From Lingula anatina (lineage: Eukaryota > Brachiopoda > Lingulata > Lingulida > Lingulidae), in assembly GCF_001039355.2 (NCBI RefSeq), contig NW_019773981.1:545595-609594 (forward strand): a stretch of DNA of 64,000 nucleotides, written 5' to 3'. The notes below the pieces were generated by a model. It was not told the DNA's origin. It ran no database searches and saw only the letters and a list, made by a program, of their open reading frames with translations. Made by a program: the position numbers and the translations under genes. Every line of letters begins with the position of its first letter. Position 1 is the stretch's first letter. Below, one piece after another: positions 1-11,191 of this stretch.

Positions 1-39
<39 letters not shown>

Positions 40-40
40 T
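1..40. repeat. (TTTA)n microsatellite
   Basis: The window opens with ten uninterrupted units of a four-base repeat. It is a simple sequence repeat with no coding content and probably continues to the left of the window. Confidence 0.95.
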
Positions 41-42
41 CA

Positions 43-140
43 AGCCCGTAGCCAGCAATTTCAAAGGGGGGGGGGGTCTTTTTCTGAAAAAGTGGACCTT
101 TTACCGAAAAATCCCCATGTACTTATGTCAAATTTTACCC
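43..140 (+). repeat. dispersed repeat tail with G-run, copy 1
   Basis: A stretch containing gccagcaatttca, a G homopolymer, then tctttttctgaaaaagtgg recurs in the same orientation near 57276-57440, where the order gccagcaatttca / ttctttttctaaaaa is kept. The G/C homopolymers and poor conservation suggest the end of a degraded interspersed element. Family unknown. Confidence 0.6.
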
Positions 141-159
141 AGAGTGGACCTTTTTTATT

Positions 160-645
160 TTTTTATTATTGATTATTGATCCAGATTACCACAAAAAAAC
201 TAATCATCTCTTCCTTGGCCGTCTTGTGACAGTTCCTGACAATTTCATCACAATCGGTCCATAACTTTTTGAGTATTTTTTATTATTGACTATTGATTAA
301 AAATTGGTTTTGATCACCACCAAAAACTAACCACTCCTAAGTTGACACATTTCTGACCTACCATGTAAATTTTTGATTAATGATAATTGGTTGATTATTA
401 ATCTTGATCACCACCAAAAACTAATCACTTCTAATACAACTTATTTCTGACCTTCCCTGAAAATCGGCCTGTAACTTTTTGAGTAATGTTGATGGCAATC
501 AAACAAACAAGCAAACTAACAGACAGATAGACAGACAGACAGACAAAAAGACAAACAAACAGGGATGAAAACAAAACCTCCTTGGTGGAGGTAACAAAAA
601 GACAGACGAACAAACAGGGGTGAAAACAACCTCCTTGGCGGAAGT
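160..645 (+). repeat. short interspersed element, composite copy
   Basis: The block repeats a unit containing gatcaccaccaaaaactaa three times (near 180, 315 and 407), followed by a stretch ending in aactttttgagtaatgttga, a (caaa)n/(gaca)n tract and a terminal cctccttggtggaggt. The same order occurs near 14997-15225, and reversed near 54203-54393 and 62338-62560. It is a short dispersed element, here tandemly multiplied. No protein is encoded; the open frame across it is low complexity. Confidence 0.7.
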
Positions 646-2088
646 TATACATTTGATCGAGGATAGGCTTTTCTCTGCATCAGTAGCTCTCTTTTCGATA
701 TCAGAAAAAGGTCTACGACTTTGGGTATCTCATCCTCCAAACCATTCTTTTCTCTTCTTGGCACATTTGCATTATACACTAAATTTGGCTTAGATCAAAA
801 CATCCACATGCACTGATAATGTCCATATGCGATGTTGCATGACTGAAGTACTTATTTCTACATTGAAATTAAATACCTTGACAATGATATAATTATAACT
901 GTTAAATTTCTTTATTTTATAGTGCATCAAATTGAATAAACGCGAGTCGGGAAAGATAGTGCGTGATTTTTACTAGCGTGTTTCGCAACAGCAAAATGTT
1001 CGTCATTTGAAATGTAAAAAAAGGTATTATAAAAGGTGGGACTTTCAGTTATTTATTTTTCAGTCTTTTTCTTCGTAGTTATTCAACAGTATAAGGCAAT
1101 TTGAGAGCATTTAACTGCTATTGTTCCGACTCACAAAGGCCGGTATTTTCACCCCGCCCACCCCATCGGGTTTATCACTTTGTTTATCTAAAAGAGAGTG
1201 CAGGAGTGCTTTTCTATTGATGTTGGTGTCCTGCTCACAGTAGGTGGCTAAAAGCGAGCTGAGTAAATTTAGGTTGAGTTAGAGTAGTATTTATCGCTGC
1301 TGGGTCCCAACGGCTTAAGGTTTAATTGCCTATAATTAACGCACCGATAATAGTCGTTTAACTACCATAAGGATTATAAACCAAGGCTATTAAAGTGTCC
1401 TCGAAATTAATCCTGTAACTGTAGCTCGAGCTGAATGACCTAGCTAGGTCGACTACGCTGCAGTCCACTAGGAGTGTTTCACAGAGAATCTAAAGTCCTA
1501 GTTCAGTGTGCTTACGGTAGTCGACGCTCACGAGAAACTCTTCAAGAAAAGGAGATGTGAAAATTCCTAAAGTTTCACAAGACATGATTCTCAATGGCTC
1601 AGTCGAGGATGATCGCTTATCAACAATAAAATTCAGATTTTGTTTTTTTTTTTCTTTATCGTTATTGATTTGTTAAATTCAAAACAACTTCAAAGTAACA
1701 GTAAAACATTAGTTTGTCTTGGAACTCTACTCTCGGACGTCTAGCGGGCAAAAACATAAACAAACCCGCCATCTGCTGGGTGAATTTGAATTTCATTATT
1801 TATTTATTTTTTATTATTATTTTAATTCTCAATAAATGTTAATGCTATTCAAGGATATTATATCACAATATCTTGGAGGAGTTATGTTCTGTCCAATGTT
1901 TTGTTGTTTACGCTCTCATTTACCGAGTTTAAGTTGAGCTTGCTGACTTAACTCTCCTTCCGAGGACATTGTTGACTAGCAGCTAGGAAAAAAACACGTA
2001 AGCGACCTTTTAGATTATTTGTGAAACGGGACTTTGTGTCGTAATGACTTTATCACATTGGTAGCCAAGCTCTTAATCAGGAAACCAA

Positions 2089-2130
<42 letters not shown>

Positions 2131-4026
2131 TGTGTTTGAAGCGGGGGCCAGGTCTAACGATAAATCACAATGAACAGAAAAATCAAAGGCGGATATAGTT
2201 TTAATTAGACTCATCATTTCAGAAAATATACTAATTTTGCAGCTCTTCTGTACTCTCACTTGTACGTTTTAGCAGCCAATTTGGTTTTTCAATAACAATG
2301 TCGTGCTAGGATATTGTTATTCTCAAAACATTTACTAGAACCGAAAATGAAAAAGTATTCTGTTGATTCCTGACCGTTTTCTATTTCCCGCATAAATTCG
2401 CGACCATGCTGATAATGCCTATATGTCTAAGAAGTAGCAACCAAGCTAATTGTACTACCCCGTCCCAAAAGAATGCATTTTTGTAATAAAAGTTTACAAG
2501 AATGCACATTGCAAGGTTCGGCTATTGCCCTATGGGAGTGGCAACTCGACTATGAAATTATCATTATGGTACATGCATATATTAACACACATTTTATAGT
2601 GTGGTGCTTTTTTTACGATCAATCCATAAATTCTAAGTTATACTTATATTCATATGAATAGTAGGATGCTTCTCACAACTGATGGTCATCTTGGCCTCTG
2701 CCAATGATGTTACATTACTTTTGGCCTGTTCCTCTGAATATCTTGCTCATTTGTTGCTGGGTTATGGTGTCCCTGTTCATAATTTTCACAACGGCAAATT
2801 GATTATATGATATTACATGATCATACATGATGATATGATACATGATGATATGATCATGATATTACACTCAAATAATTCACTCTTTTTATTTCTTTACCAG
2901 GTGCCATTAAAAGATACTACAGATCTGAAAAGTAGGAGCATGTTGAGACACAGTTACCACATACAACGGTATCATCATCTTCACAGTAATATTTTAATTA
3001 ATTATTAAGATGTTTCTCACAACTGATTTGTGTAATCGACTTTGCCTTTGCTGCTACATTAACTTCTAATGTCTGTCTATATATTGCGAGCAAGTCAGTG
3101 AACATAATCCCAGCTACAGAAGCAGCAATGACATTAACACACTAAACATTAAGGACAGTTTCTATATCCAAATACATTTGAGAATTTAACATAGTATTAA
3201 AGTGCCACAGATCAGAAAAACAATAGTATAATTAATAAAGCAAAATCATTACTAGGTTCGCATTATACATGTAGGTCCAATATAGATTTGATTTAAACAA
3301 GTCTTCATATAGTCCATAATGTTTAGTATATTATATTTTAATTCTCCACAAAAATACATATTAAGAAGCGTTACACTTATCTATAATAAAAATATGTTGT
3401 GGAGAACCTAATGTTTAGACAAAACTCACAAGCATTCACAAAAAAGATAAAATAATAAAAAATATATATAATAATAATTGAAATAGACAAGTAGTCCCCT
3501 GCTTAAAAAAGCGTCACCTCCACCACATTTTTTGTACATTGGTTTCAGGCTACATGTAGATTTAATTTTTGATGCAGCTGATCATCGTGCGGAATACTAG
3601 CGTGACCATTGTATTGTTCAAATAGTTCTTACAGTTTAAAGTTCCTAATTGCGAAAAGTGACCGTATTTTTACAGGGGTCGCTTCTAGCATGCTGCTAAT
3701 CTACTGCATTAATGCTCCTCTCTGTACAAACCTATGTACTTTTTGGAGTAGAATTGCAGTAGGCTATGCTGCATTTCTACAGCAAATATGCTGCACACCA
3801 CTACTGTGTTAATTCTTCTTTGCTACTTCGATACTACTGCATTTTCGTGCGGGCTGGGGCTAACACACTCCTGTCACCAATCTATACTTACCCCGGTATA
3901 TGTGCACTGGTAAGTATAAGCACTACATAGTTTTTAAACCTCTAAATGCATGTGGGTATGAAATTATAGCACGTGCTTACAACTGAATCAAAGACACAGA
4001 CAGCTTGGGGTTGTACATGTACTTAC
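646..4026. other. gene-free stretch
   Basis: No exon or RNA gene that I can support. The stretch holds an almost pure poly-T run (about 2091-2129), AT-rich DNA with small simple repeats (for example tgatatgatacatgat around 2820-2860) and unclassified sequence. It lies downstream of the minus-strand death-effector-like exon and could contain further exons of that gene, but I see none. Confidence 0.6.
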
Positions 4027-4305
4027 TCTCAGCTCCAATACGCAACTCGGCGTCTTCTATTGTCGTTACCAGACGTTCAAGGCCAGCATCTATGAACGTG
4101 TGTTTCAAACGACCATACTTTCCAACCGTCAAAAGACAATAATCTTCCATTGTAGTCATTAACTCCAAAGAGTCTTTAGCTTGTGCTAGGCACCCTTGGC
4201 CAAGCAATCCACCCAGCAGTGCTTTGAGTCTACCAAGATATCGCTTGTCATCTATTTCATCGGACAGCTCAACTAACAGTTTCCTGTGTATGTCTCTCTG
4301 TTTTG
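4027..4305 (-). CDS. death-effector-domain-like exon (gene partial)
   Basis: A minus-strand exon bounded by a TTTCAG acceptor (AG at 4307-4306) and a strong donor, GAGA|GTAAGT, at 4026. It is 279 nt, phase 1 on both sides, and encodes about 92 residues. The pattern is that of a death-fold helical bundle: helix 1 HRKLLVELSDEIDD, helix 2 YLGRLKALLGG, helix 4 DSLELMTTMEDYCLL, and a last part KYGRLKHTFIDAGLERL where an RxL-like element is expected. This resembles the death effector domain of FADD and initiator caspases, which recruits partners in apoptosis and immune signalling; the match is by pattern only. An ATG lies in frame upstream at 4324, so this could be a first exon. A symmetrical 1-1 exon holding a whole domain is typical of shuffled modules. 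No partner domain (death domain, caspase) is seen nearby. Confidence 0.5.
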
Positions 4306-5080
4306 CTGAAACTGAAAATGACATGGTCACAAGGATCACATACAAATGTGTTGTTTTAAGAATTCCGTCTTAACCAAGGGGTTCGTGGATTTTGACGTCA
4401 ATATGCCTGGATAAAAATATAATTCCTTGGAATCTTGTTGCTCGTATTGTACATTGTTTGAATTTAAACCATCATTGCATGTATAGAAATGTGCGTTTCT
4501 TTATGTCCTTTACATATACCTGCTCAACTGCTTAACGTAAACAGGTCGAATTCTATATGCTACAATAAAAACTGCGGTAAGCTAATACTATAACCAAAGT
4601 CATATTTTAACAACACAGCGGAGTGCCCTTGTACTCATTTTTTCGACTGTAGATGCCTATTATCTGTTGGGCCTTGGGCTGTGACTGACATTTAAATAAA
4701 ATGAGATTTCAATGGGACTGAAATATTTATTTTGTTCATTCCTTTGAAAAATTCATTTTATCATCTTAGGTGCACCATACACTATTGAAGGGCGTGATCA
4801 ATCCGGTCATAAGATCGTCTCAAATGCAGAGGAAGCTTCTCCCGAGGGTTTATCATATTTTGTTTTTGATCATTTTGTTTTGCTAATTAATCCCAGTTAA
4901 AGATGTATTTGAACTATTAAACCCAGTCCAATTCACATTCGTCTCAAAAACAGTTTTAGAATGATGCAGATTGCTTGGATGCGATATAAAGGCATATATT
5001 AAAAGCATGACCGTTATTTCCATAGGATTGTATTGAATTATAATGAATTAAACTTGGTCGAGAGCCATGCTGTTTAATTA

Positions 5081-5856
5081 GGCCACACTTTTTTATTTTT
5101 ATGGATGACATCCTCTGGGTACCCCAAAATCGGTGCGAGAGGGCGAAAAAAAAAACAGTCCAAAAAAAAAATACTGCTTAAGTAAAGGAATGCTGTCAGT
5201 ACATAGCTGGAAACAGAAATTTTACCACAGAAACGCGTATCAAACTAACAATATGTCCTTATGACTTTTATTGTTGTGTAATTTGAAAGTAATCCTAGAG
5301 ATGAATTTGACGGCAAAGCGGCGGTATTTGTACGTGGTGATAATACGCATGCGCAGAAAGCTCATTTTCTGGCAAATTCAATAATGACGTTTGCGACAAC
5401 CGACTTCGTTGGGGGGGGGGANNNNNNNNNNNNNNNNNNNNNNNNNNNNNNNNNNNNNNNNNNNNNNNNNNNNNNNNNNNNNNNNNNNNNNNNNNNNNNN
5501 NNNNNNNNNNNNNNNNNNNNNNNNNNNNNNNNNNNNNNNNNNNNNNNNNNNNNNNNNNNNNNNNNNNNNNNNNNNNNNNNNNNNNNNNNNNNNNNNNNNN
5601 NNNNNNNNNNNNNNNNNNNNNNNNNNNNNNNNNNNNNNNNNNNNNNNNNNNNNNNNNNNNNNNNNNNNNNNNNNNNNNNNNNNNNNNNNNNNNNNNNNNN
5701 NNNNNNNNNNNNNNNNNNNNNNNNNNNNNNNNNNNNNNNNNNNNNNNNNNNNNNNNNNNNNNNNNNNNNNNTTTTTTTTGTTTTTTTTTTTTTTGAGAAC
5801 GGGCGAAAATCGGTGCTCGCACAGGATGTCATCCATAAAAATAAAAAAGTGTGGCC
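5081..5856. mobile_element. TIR DNA transposon / MITE interrupted by the assembly gap
   Basis: Positions 5081-5114 and 5823-5856 are a perfect 34-bp inverted pair beginning ggccacacttttttattttt. The flanks give a possible short target duplication (aat on both sides, if the terminus is TAGGCC). Inside, aaaatcggtgcgagagggcg on the left resembles the inverted right side imperfectly, so the inverted region extends further. The middle is 350 N. The element is about 0.8 kb if the gap size is real. Superfamily undetermined; no transposase can be seen. Confidence 0.75.
5422..5771. other. assembly gap, 350 N
   Basis: A run of N preceded by a G homopolymer and followed by a T-rich tract. Open frames across it are artefacts. 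It sits inside a TIR element, so the missing sequence is probably transposon interior. Confidence 0.99.
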
Positions 5857-7131
5857 TAAATTATGTTAAGAATTAAGTAAATAATTAGATGACATTAAGA
5901 ATCAAATAAAAAATAGATAAAAATTAGATTGTATAAATCATTAAATAAAATATTAATTATTTCAAATAATTTAATTAATAAATTATGATTTTATAATTAA
6001 ATGAATAAATCGCTGTGAAGAAATAATCATTGTCGCAGCTAACGCGGTGAGTGTCTACCCATTATCAGGGCCACAGATAGATTTTCACTAGTTACCAGTA
6101 TAGACAGATATGTATCTGGTTATTTGATGGGACTTTTTTGCACGCGCGATAGGGGGGCGTGCACATAAACTAACTACTTTTAAGATGATAGTGAGTGGCC
6201 TATCATTTGAAAGCCAACAGAACGTTTCATTCCACATTAGATAAATTAGCCTCATATTTACATTTGTAATTTTATAACCGGGTGTATGTAACTCTTCGCT
6301 GTTCAGTAACAGTTTTAAAGGAAAGTTAGATTTTGCTTGTATGAAACACACTTTTTATTTTGATAAAAATCGACTGCGCATGGAGCATAATGATATTAGG
6401 CTTTCGATGATGATTGTGCATGAATCGTCAAGTCATTTTTCTTTTTCATAATAGTGCTGGATCTTTTTATTGTTGAATCTTTTACTCGACGTGCACCTCC
6501 TACTATTGTATAGGCATGATTTCAGGTTGTTCGGGAGCGATGACGATTGCATTCAAAATGGGTTGTTTGCAGCATAAGGCCCTTATGCTTTGTGATATAT
6601 TTGAATAAACCTAGCTTACTAAAGGAAAGTCTGGCGTAGTCAAACGATATTTTATGGCGACAACAATCTGCAGAGCTTATTTACGCACATACACTTTTGA
6701 TAGTGGGGAAAAAGATTGTGCCCTAGAGGGGTAATCTCCATTGAGGCACATGTTGCTACTTATACCATGGGGCATCACTGCCTGGCCTCATTTTGCTTGA
6801 TTCATTCTGTTCACGTGCATGATACAATTAAGCTACAAGTTATCTCAAATCTGCAACTGAAATCTTCAGTTCAAAAAATTTCACCCACCGCCTTCCCCTT
6901 CTCCTCCTTCATACCACATTTGTCTCCTCTGCCAATCAAACTTTGCTTGCATTATATCTGACCATCATACAGCGTGCGTTTTCACTTTGATTTTTCAGTG
7001 TTGTATACCTGTTAAGAGCACCAGTGCTTAGAGAATGTGCCAGTACACAGTCGCCTTCCAGTAATGCCACAGTGACTCTTTGGATGTATTCGCCCAGAGC
7101 AATGAATGGTTGGAGTCTTGTCTTTTAAAAG
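5857..7131. other. gene-free stretch
   Basis: AT-rich DNA (about 5870-6010 is nearly all A and T), then unclassified sequence. Open frames at 6088-6351 (minus) and 6716-6961 (plus) have no family resemblance and no convincing splice context. Confidence 0.5.
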
Positions 7132-7269
7132 TTAAACTTTTACATCTTCAACTGAAGGACGGCTGTTGCTCATGTCAATCTGTGGTCCAGCACGCATAGC
7201 CGCATCCACACCATCTTCCTTGTCCAGAAGAAAAGGAGACGAAATTGTATGCGGGTTGTCATTGTGCAT
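7132..7269 (-). CDS. possible C-terminal exon of an unrecognised protein
   Basis: A short minus-strand frame of 45 codons ends in a stop at 7134-7132. It reads like globular or tail protein rather than repeat: it contains SSPFLLDKEDGVDAAMRAG and ends SRPSVEDVKV. Upstream (higher coordinates) the frame is closed by a stop within about 25 bp, and AG dinucleotides just there (for example gtaaag) could be acceptors. No family recognised. The neighbourhood (about 7130-7630) has higher GC than its surroundings and contains cccagca-ggtcttgcgggt-like strings twice (near 7318 and 7565), so a decayed element is an alternative. Confidence 0.25.
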   Translation of the reverse strand: MHNDNPHTISSPFLLDKEDGVDAAMRAGPQIDMSNSRPSVEDVKV

Positions 7270-7999
7270 GACTTTACATATCCTTTAAAGGCTACCTCTG
7301 TACTGGACAGTCATCAGCCCAGCAGGTCTTGCGGGTTGATCAAACATTATTATCGACATATGGTGTAAAGAGTTTTGATTTTTCACTTGTAGCCGTGAAC
7401 TTCTTACAATGCCCACCACCAGCCACATATCAAGTCTCGTCGTTCCATATTACATTCTCCTGAGTTCAGATGATGTTGGGTCACCCTTATAAGAGTATGT
7501 GACATTGACACACGAAGATTTAGTGGGTTCATTTTCAGATTACTTATAAATATAACGAACTGTGGCCCAGCAAGCCTTGCGGGTCAATTTTTGATCTGTG
7601 CATACTGCAGAGGACATTGTAACAGCTGTATAAGAATCTGACATACACAGTTTTAGGGGCCAAACAGGCTCCATTCCTGGTTTTTGCTTACACGATTATT
7701 AGGCATTTAAACGTGTTGTGACAGGAGTGTTGCAAAAATCCGACTTGTGTACCTGCTGTTTTCATGTTGTATGAGAATTTTGACTCTTACCTAACATATT
7801 TATATTTGTTCTTTTAAAACCAGTGTCAGGTTAACACCAAGTCTAAGCAAGCCTTGAGAATAATTTTGTTTAAATTGTCGTAAATTAAGTAAAGCTAAGT
7901 AAAGCCTGTTTCTAGCTCATCCAAGCTATAAAACTGCATGAAGGATAACAAGTCTCTGTAGCCAATTAACTTTCACAATGTCCTGTGCTTTAGAGTCCC

Positions 8000-8235
8000 A
8001 TGTAATACAATAAAATGAGTATGGTCTGAGAGAAATATAAATAGATTAAAATTTAGATCGACCTAACTCCCTGGGGGTTCACGCTAAATTGCAGTCAGAC
8101 GAGCGCGCACCATAGTTAATTAACCCCTTAAAGCTTTTAGTAGGCGGGACAGACGATTAAGCCGGCCAAGCTGACAGTAATCTAGTGAGACTCTCCACAG
8201 TGATAGATCGATCTAACAATCTATGGAAATGGGGT
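8000..8235. repeat. degenerate fold-back element related to 60443-60686
   Basis: The segment contains taaattgcagtcag, cttttagtaggcgggacagac and gatagatcgatctaac. These match, with changes, the arms of the clearer fold-back element at 60443-60686 (taaattgctttcag, cttcagtaggcgtgacagac, agatcgatctag). Probably an older copy of the same MITE family. Confidence 0.45.
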
Positions 8236-8805
8236 GAAAGTCACACATACCCCCCGGCGTAGTTTTGTCTTCAGCATTTCCTCCTTCTTGCTTACTGCAA
8301 TTATTATCGCCAATTAATGAAACCGAGAAAGTAATTAAGTGATGACACATTGAATATAATCACTAGGCGCATTTCGCTGAGTGTTAACAAGATCAAGCGA
8401 AACACGCGTTCAAGTCTGATAAATCAGGGGATTTTTATTGTGAATCGGGGAATCAGGAGGTATGTCCCTAAATGGGGAGATTTTCGAGAAGACCGGTAGT
8501 GTTGTAAGGTCTGAGGAATTTAGTCTGTAAAATGTGAAGGCTAGCATAGTTTATCATACAATGAATGGTATCATAGGTGCCTTAGATCTTCAGTATGTGC
8601 AATAACGAGTGAAGCAAAAACGGCAAAATGTAGGCAAGGAGGGGTGTGTTTGTTTGGGGGGGGGGGCAGTTAGTGCTATTTGTTTGTGTAGTTGGCTAAA
8701 ATAAAATAGTCCAGAATAGTGTACGTACACGTTTACGTAGTTGAACATGGAAAAGTTTCAACTGATAATAAAAAACATCAGGCTAAAATCGAAATAGAAT
8801 GTTTA

Positions 8806-9706
8806 GAAATTTAAACTGTTACTCTGGTGGCATCGCGTCATGGGTATGAATCTGACAAGGAGTTTAGTCCGAAATATTAGTGAATTTAGAATTAATAGCT
8901 AAAACGTTAATTGACTGCCCTAATTTGTCAGATAACAAAAATTTTTATGAAGAACGAAAGCGTAAGCTTCGTGAAGATCAACACTAAAGATCACCGTTTA
9001 TTCAACGACTTATTTTTCATACAAACTCACAAGAAATTATATTCAATTTTCCGTACTGATCACACATTATTTGTTTTTGTTCTATTGTCTTTTGGGTGAT
9101 TACCTGTAGAGAGAAAGTATAAGGAGATTGAGAGAGACGGAGCAAGGAGACGGACGTAGATTCGGAGAGTAATAAGGAGTTGGAGACTTCACTTAAGATA
9201 TGTAGATACCGAGCGTCGACGGACGAATAATTGAACTGGCCATGGAATCTTTAAATTGCGTTGTCCGCAAAGTAAGTCTAAACCAAAATATTTTGTTCCA
9301 AGCGCACCATTAGAACAAATCTAGGTATCATTACGGGGATCAGGACAGTCATCATCATCTGGTCCCGTCAGGACGTGGGTGCACTCAAGTGTTAACAACA
9401 TGTCTCCAGCCATATCTTAGATTGATGGAAAGCTATTGCAAATAACTTTACAGTTATGAAATTCAGAAGGATAAAGGTCAGTGCTTGGTGAAAAACCTCA
9501 AAAAACCTTACCAGGATCGTCCATTTTTCCTTCGGGGTCACTCAGATCATCTGGAGCTTCAGCCATGTCCCCTTCTCAGCTTCCTTTCACTTAGAATTTG
9601 ACTGAATCTGAATTGGAGAAAGATTGGGTTGGACATACATGTATGTCTAACATATTATGATATTAATGCTATGTGATGAGAAGATGGAAGAACAACAGAA
9701 TATGTA
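8806..9706. repeat. direct duplication copy 1 (single-N join at 10294)
   Basis: Near-identical to 10295-11191, with scattered substitutions and small indels. The second copy starts right after a lone N. It encodes nothing recognisable; a 62-residue open frame is present in both copies but resembles no family. The duplication is best explained as two haplotypes placed side by side by the assembler. Confidence 0.85.
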
Positions 9707-10293
9707 GACTTGTGAAGATTCTTTTGTCTATAGCTATTTATATTAGTTTGATCTTACCATCCAATATTTCATCTGCTTGCAGTCAGATTTCATCAGGGAA
9801 TGAGGTTGTGACAGGTATGACAACCTGTCACCCCCTCTGGTGTGCTATTTGGTCAGATCCCCCCCCCTCGCCTGCCCCTCCCTTAGGAGTGGTAGGTAGA
9901 GGTTGGGTAGCTCAGTCCCATCATTCCGATTCAACTTGGCCCCATGTAAGCGGATGTTAATTGCTTCAAGAACTTTCCGGTGTAGATCTCGTGGCTCTCT
10001 TTCCAAGATTATTATGTCTTCTATGGTTGTTGATGTTATACAATGCCCTGTCTGTTCCTGGTGTTGGCTGAGGGCAGATTTTTTATCATGTTTTTTGATC
10101 GATTTTTGATGTTCAGCGATTCTTTCAGTTAAGGAACGTCCTGTCTCTCCGATGTATTTCTCTCCACACACCTGACACTCACACTGGTATACAACTCCAC
10201 ACTGTTCTCCTGGGTCTAATTTGTCCTTTGGGGATACTAGGATGCCTCTTAGTGTCTGTCCTGCCTTATGGTGTAATACTACATTCCTTTTTC
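9707..10293 (-). mobile_element. Penelope-like retroelement 3' fragment (GIY-YIG endonuclease)
   Basis: The minus strand encodes about 145 residues of a Penelope-like element C-terminus, the endonuclease that cuts the target during retrotransposition. Visible are the GIY-YIG pair as GVVYQ and KYIGETGRSL, followed by TERIAEHQ, a SALSQHQEQTGH block and a final LEAINIRLHGAKLNRN part with a conserved Glu and Asn; the coding part ends near 9845. Residues C-x-C-xx-C just before YIG fit the family. The reverse transcriptase part lies beyond the N at 10294 and is absent, because the next base belongs to a repeated haplotype copy. The 3' untranslated end meets flanking DNA at about 9706, the point where the two duplicated copies diverge. 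Residues read across the N are artefactual. Confidence 0.85.
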
Positions 10294-10294
10294 N

Positions 10295-11191
10295 GAAATT
10301 TAAACTGTCACTCTTGTGGCATCGCGTCATGGCTATGAATCTGACATGGTGTTTAGTCCGAAATATTAGTGAATTTAGAATTAATAGCTAAAACGTTAAT
10401 TGACTGCCCTAATTTGTCAGATAACAAAAAATTTTATTAAGAGCGAAAGCGCAAGCTTCGTGAAGATCAACACTAAAGATCACCGTTTATTCAACGACTT
10501 ATTTTTCATACAAACTCACAAGAAATTATGTTCAATTTTCCGTACTGATCACACATTATTTGTTATTGTTCTATTGTCTTTTGGGTGATTACCTGTAGAG
10601 AGAAAGTATAAGGAGATTGAGAGAGACGGAGCAAGGAGACGGACGTAGATTCGGAGAGTAAGGAGTTGGAGACTCCACTTAAAATATGTAGATACCGAGC
10701 GTCGACGGACGAATAATTGAACTGGCCATGGAATCTTTAAATTGCGTTATCCGCAAAGTAAGTCTAAACCAAAATCTCTTGTTCCAAGCGCACCATTAGA
10801 AAAAATCTAGGTATCATTACGGGGATCAGGACAGTCATCATCATCTGGTCCCGTCAGGACGTGGGTGCACTCAAGTTTTAACAACATGTCTCCAGCCAAA
10901 TCTTAGATTGATAGAAAGCTATTGCAAATAACTTTACAGTTATGCAATTCAGAAGGATAAAGGTCAGTGCTTGGTGAAAAAACTCAAAAAGCTTACCAGG
11001 ATCGTCCATTTTTCCTTCGGGGTCACTCAGATCATCTGGAGCTTCAGCCATGGCCCCTTCTCAGCTTCCTTTCACTTAGAATTTGACTGAATCTGAATTG
11101 GAGAAAGATTGGGTTGGACACACATGTATGTCTAACATATTATGATATTAATGCTATGTGATGAGAAGATGGAAGAACAACAGAAGATGTA
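10295..11191. repeat. direct duplication copy 2, lacking the Penelope-like insert
   Basis: This copy matches 8806-9706, but after its last shared bases (cagaagatgta) it runs into unrelated unique sequence, whereas copy 1 runs into the Penelope-like element. It therefore looks like the empty-site allele. Confidence 0.8.

Noticed and set aside
5295-5869. Several open frames of 150-175 residues
   Set aside because: They are translations through 350 N and homopolymers; no real residues support them.
9901-9960. tRNA-like string gggtagctcagtc
   Set aside because: Resembles a D-arm, but no acceptor stem, anticodon arm or T-arm follows at proper spacing, and it lies in the Penelope-like coding region.
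9845-10330. Penelope-like frame starting at an ATG near 10330
   Set aside because: The N-terminal dozen residues cross the N and come from the adjoining haplotype copy; only the part left of 10294 belongs to the element.
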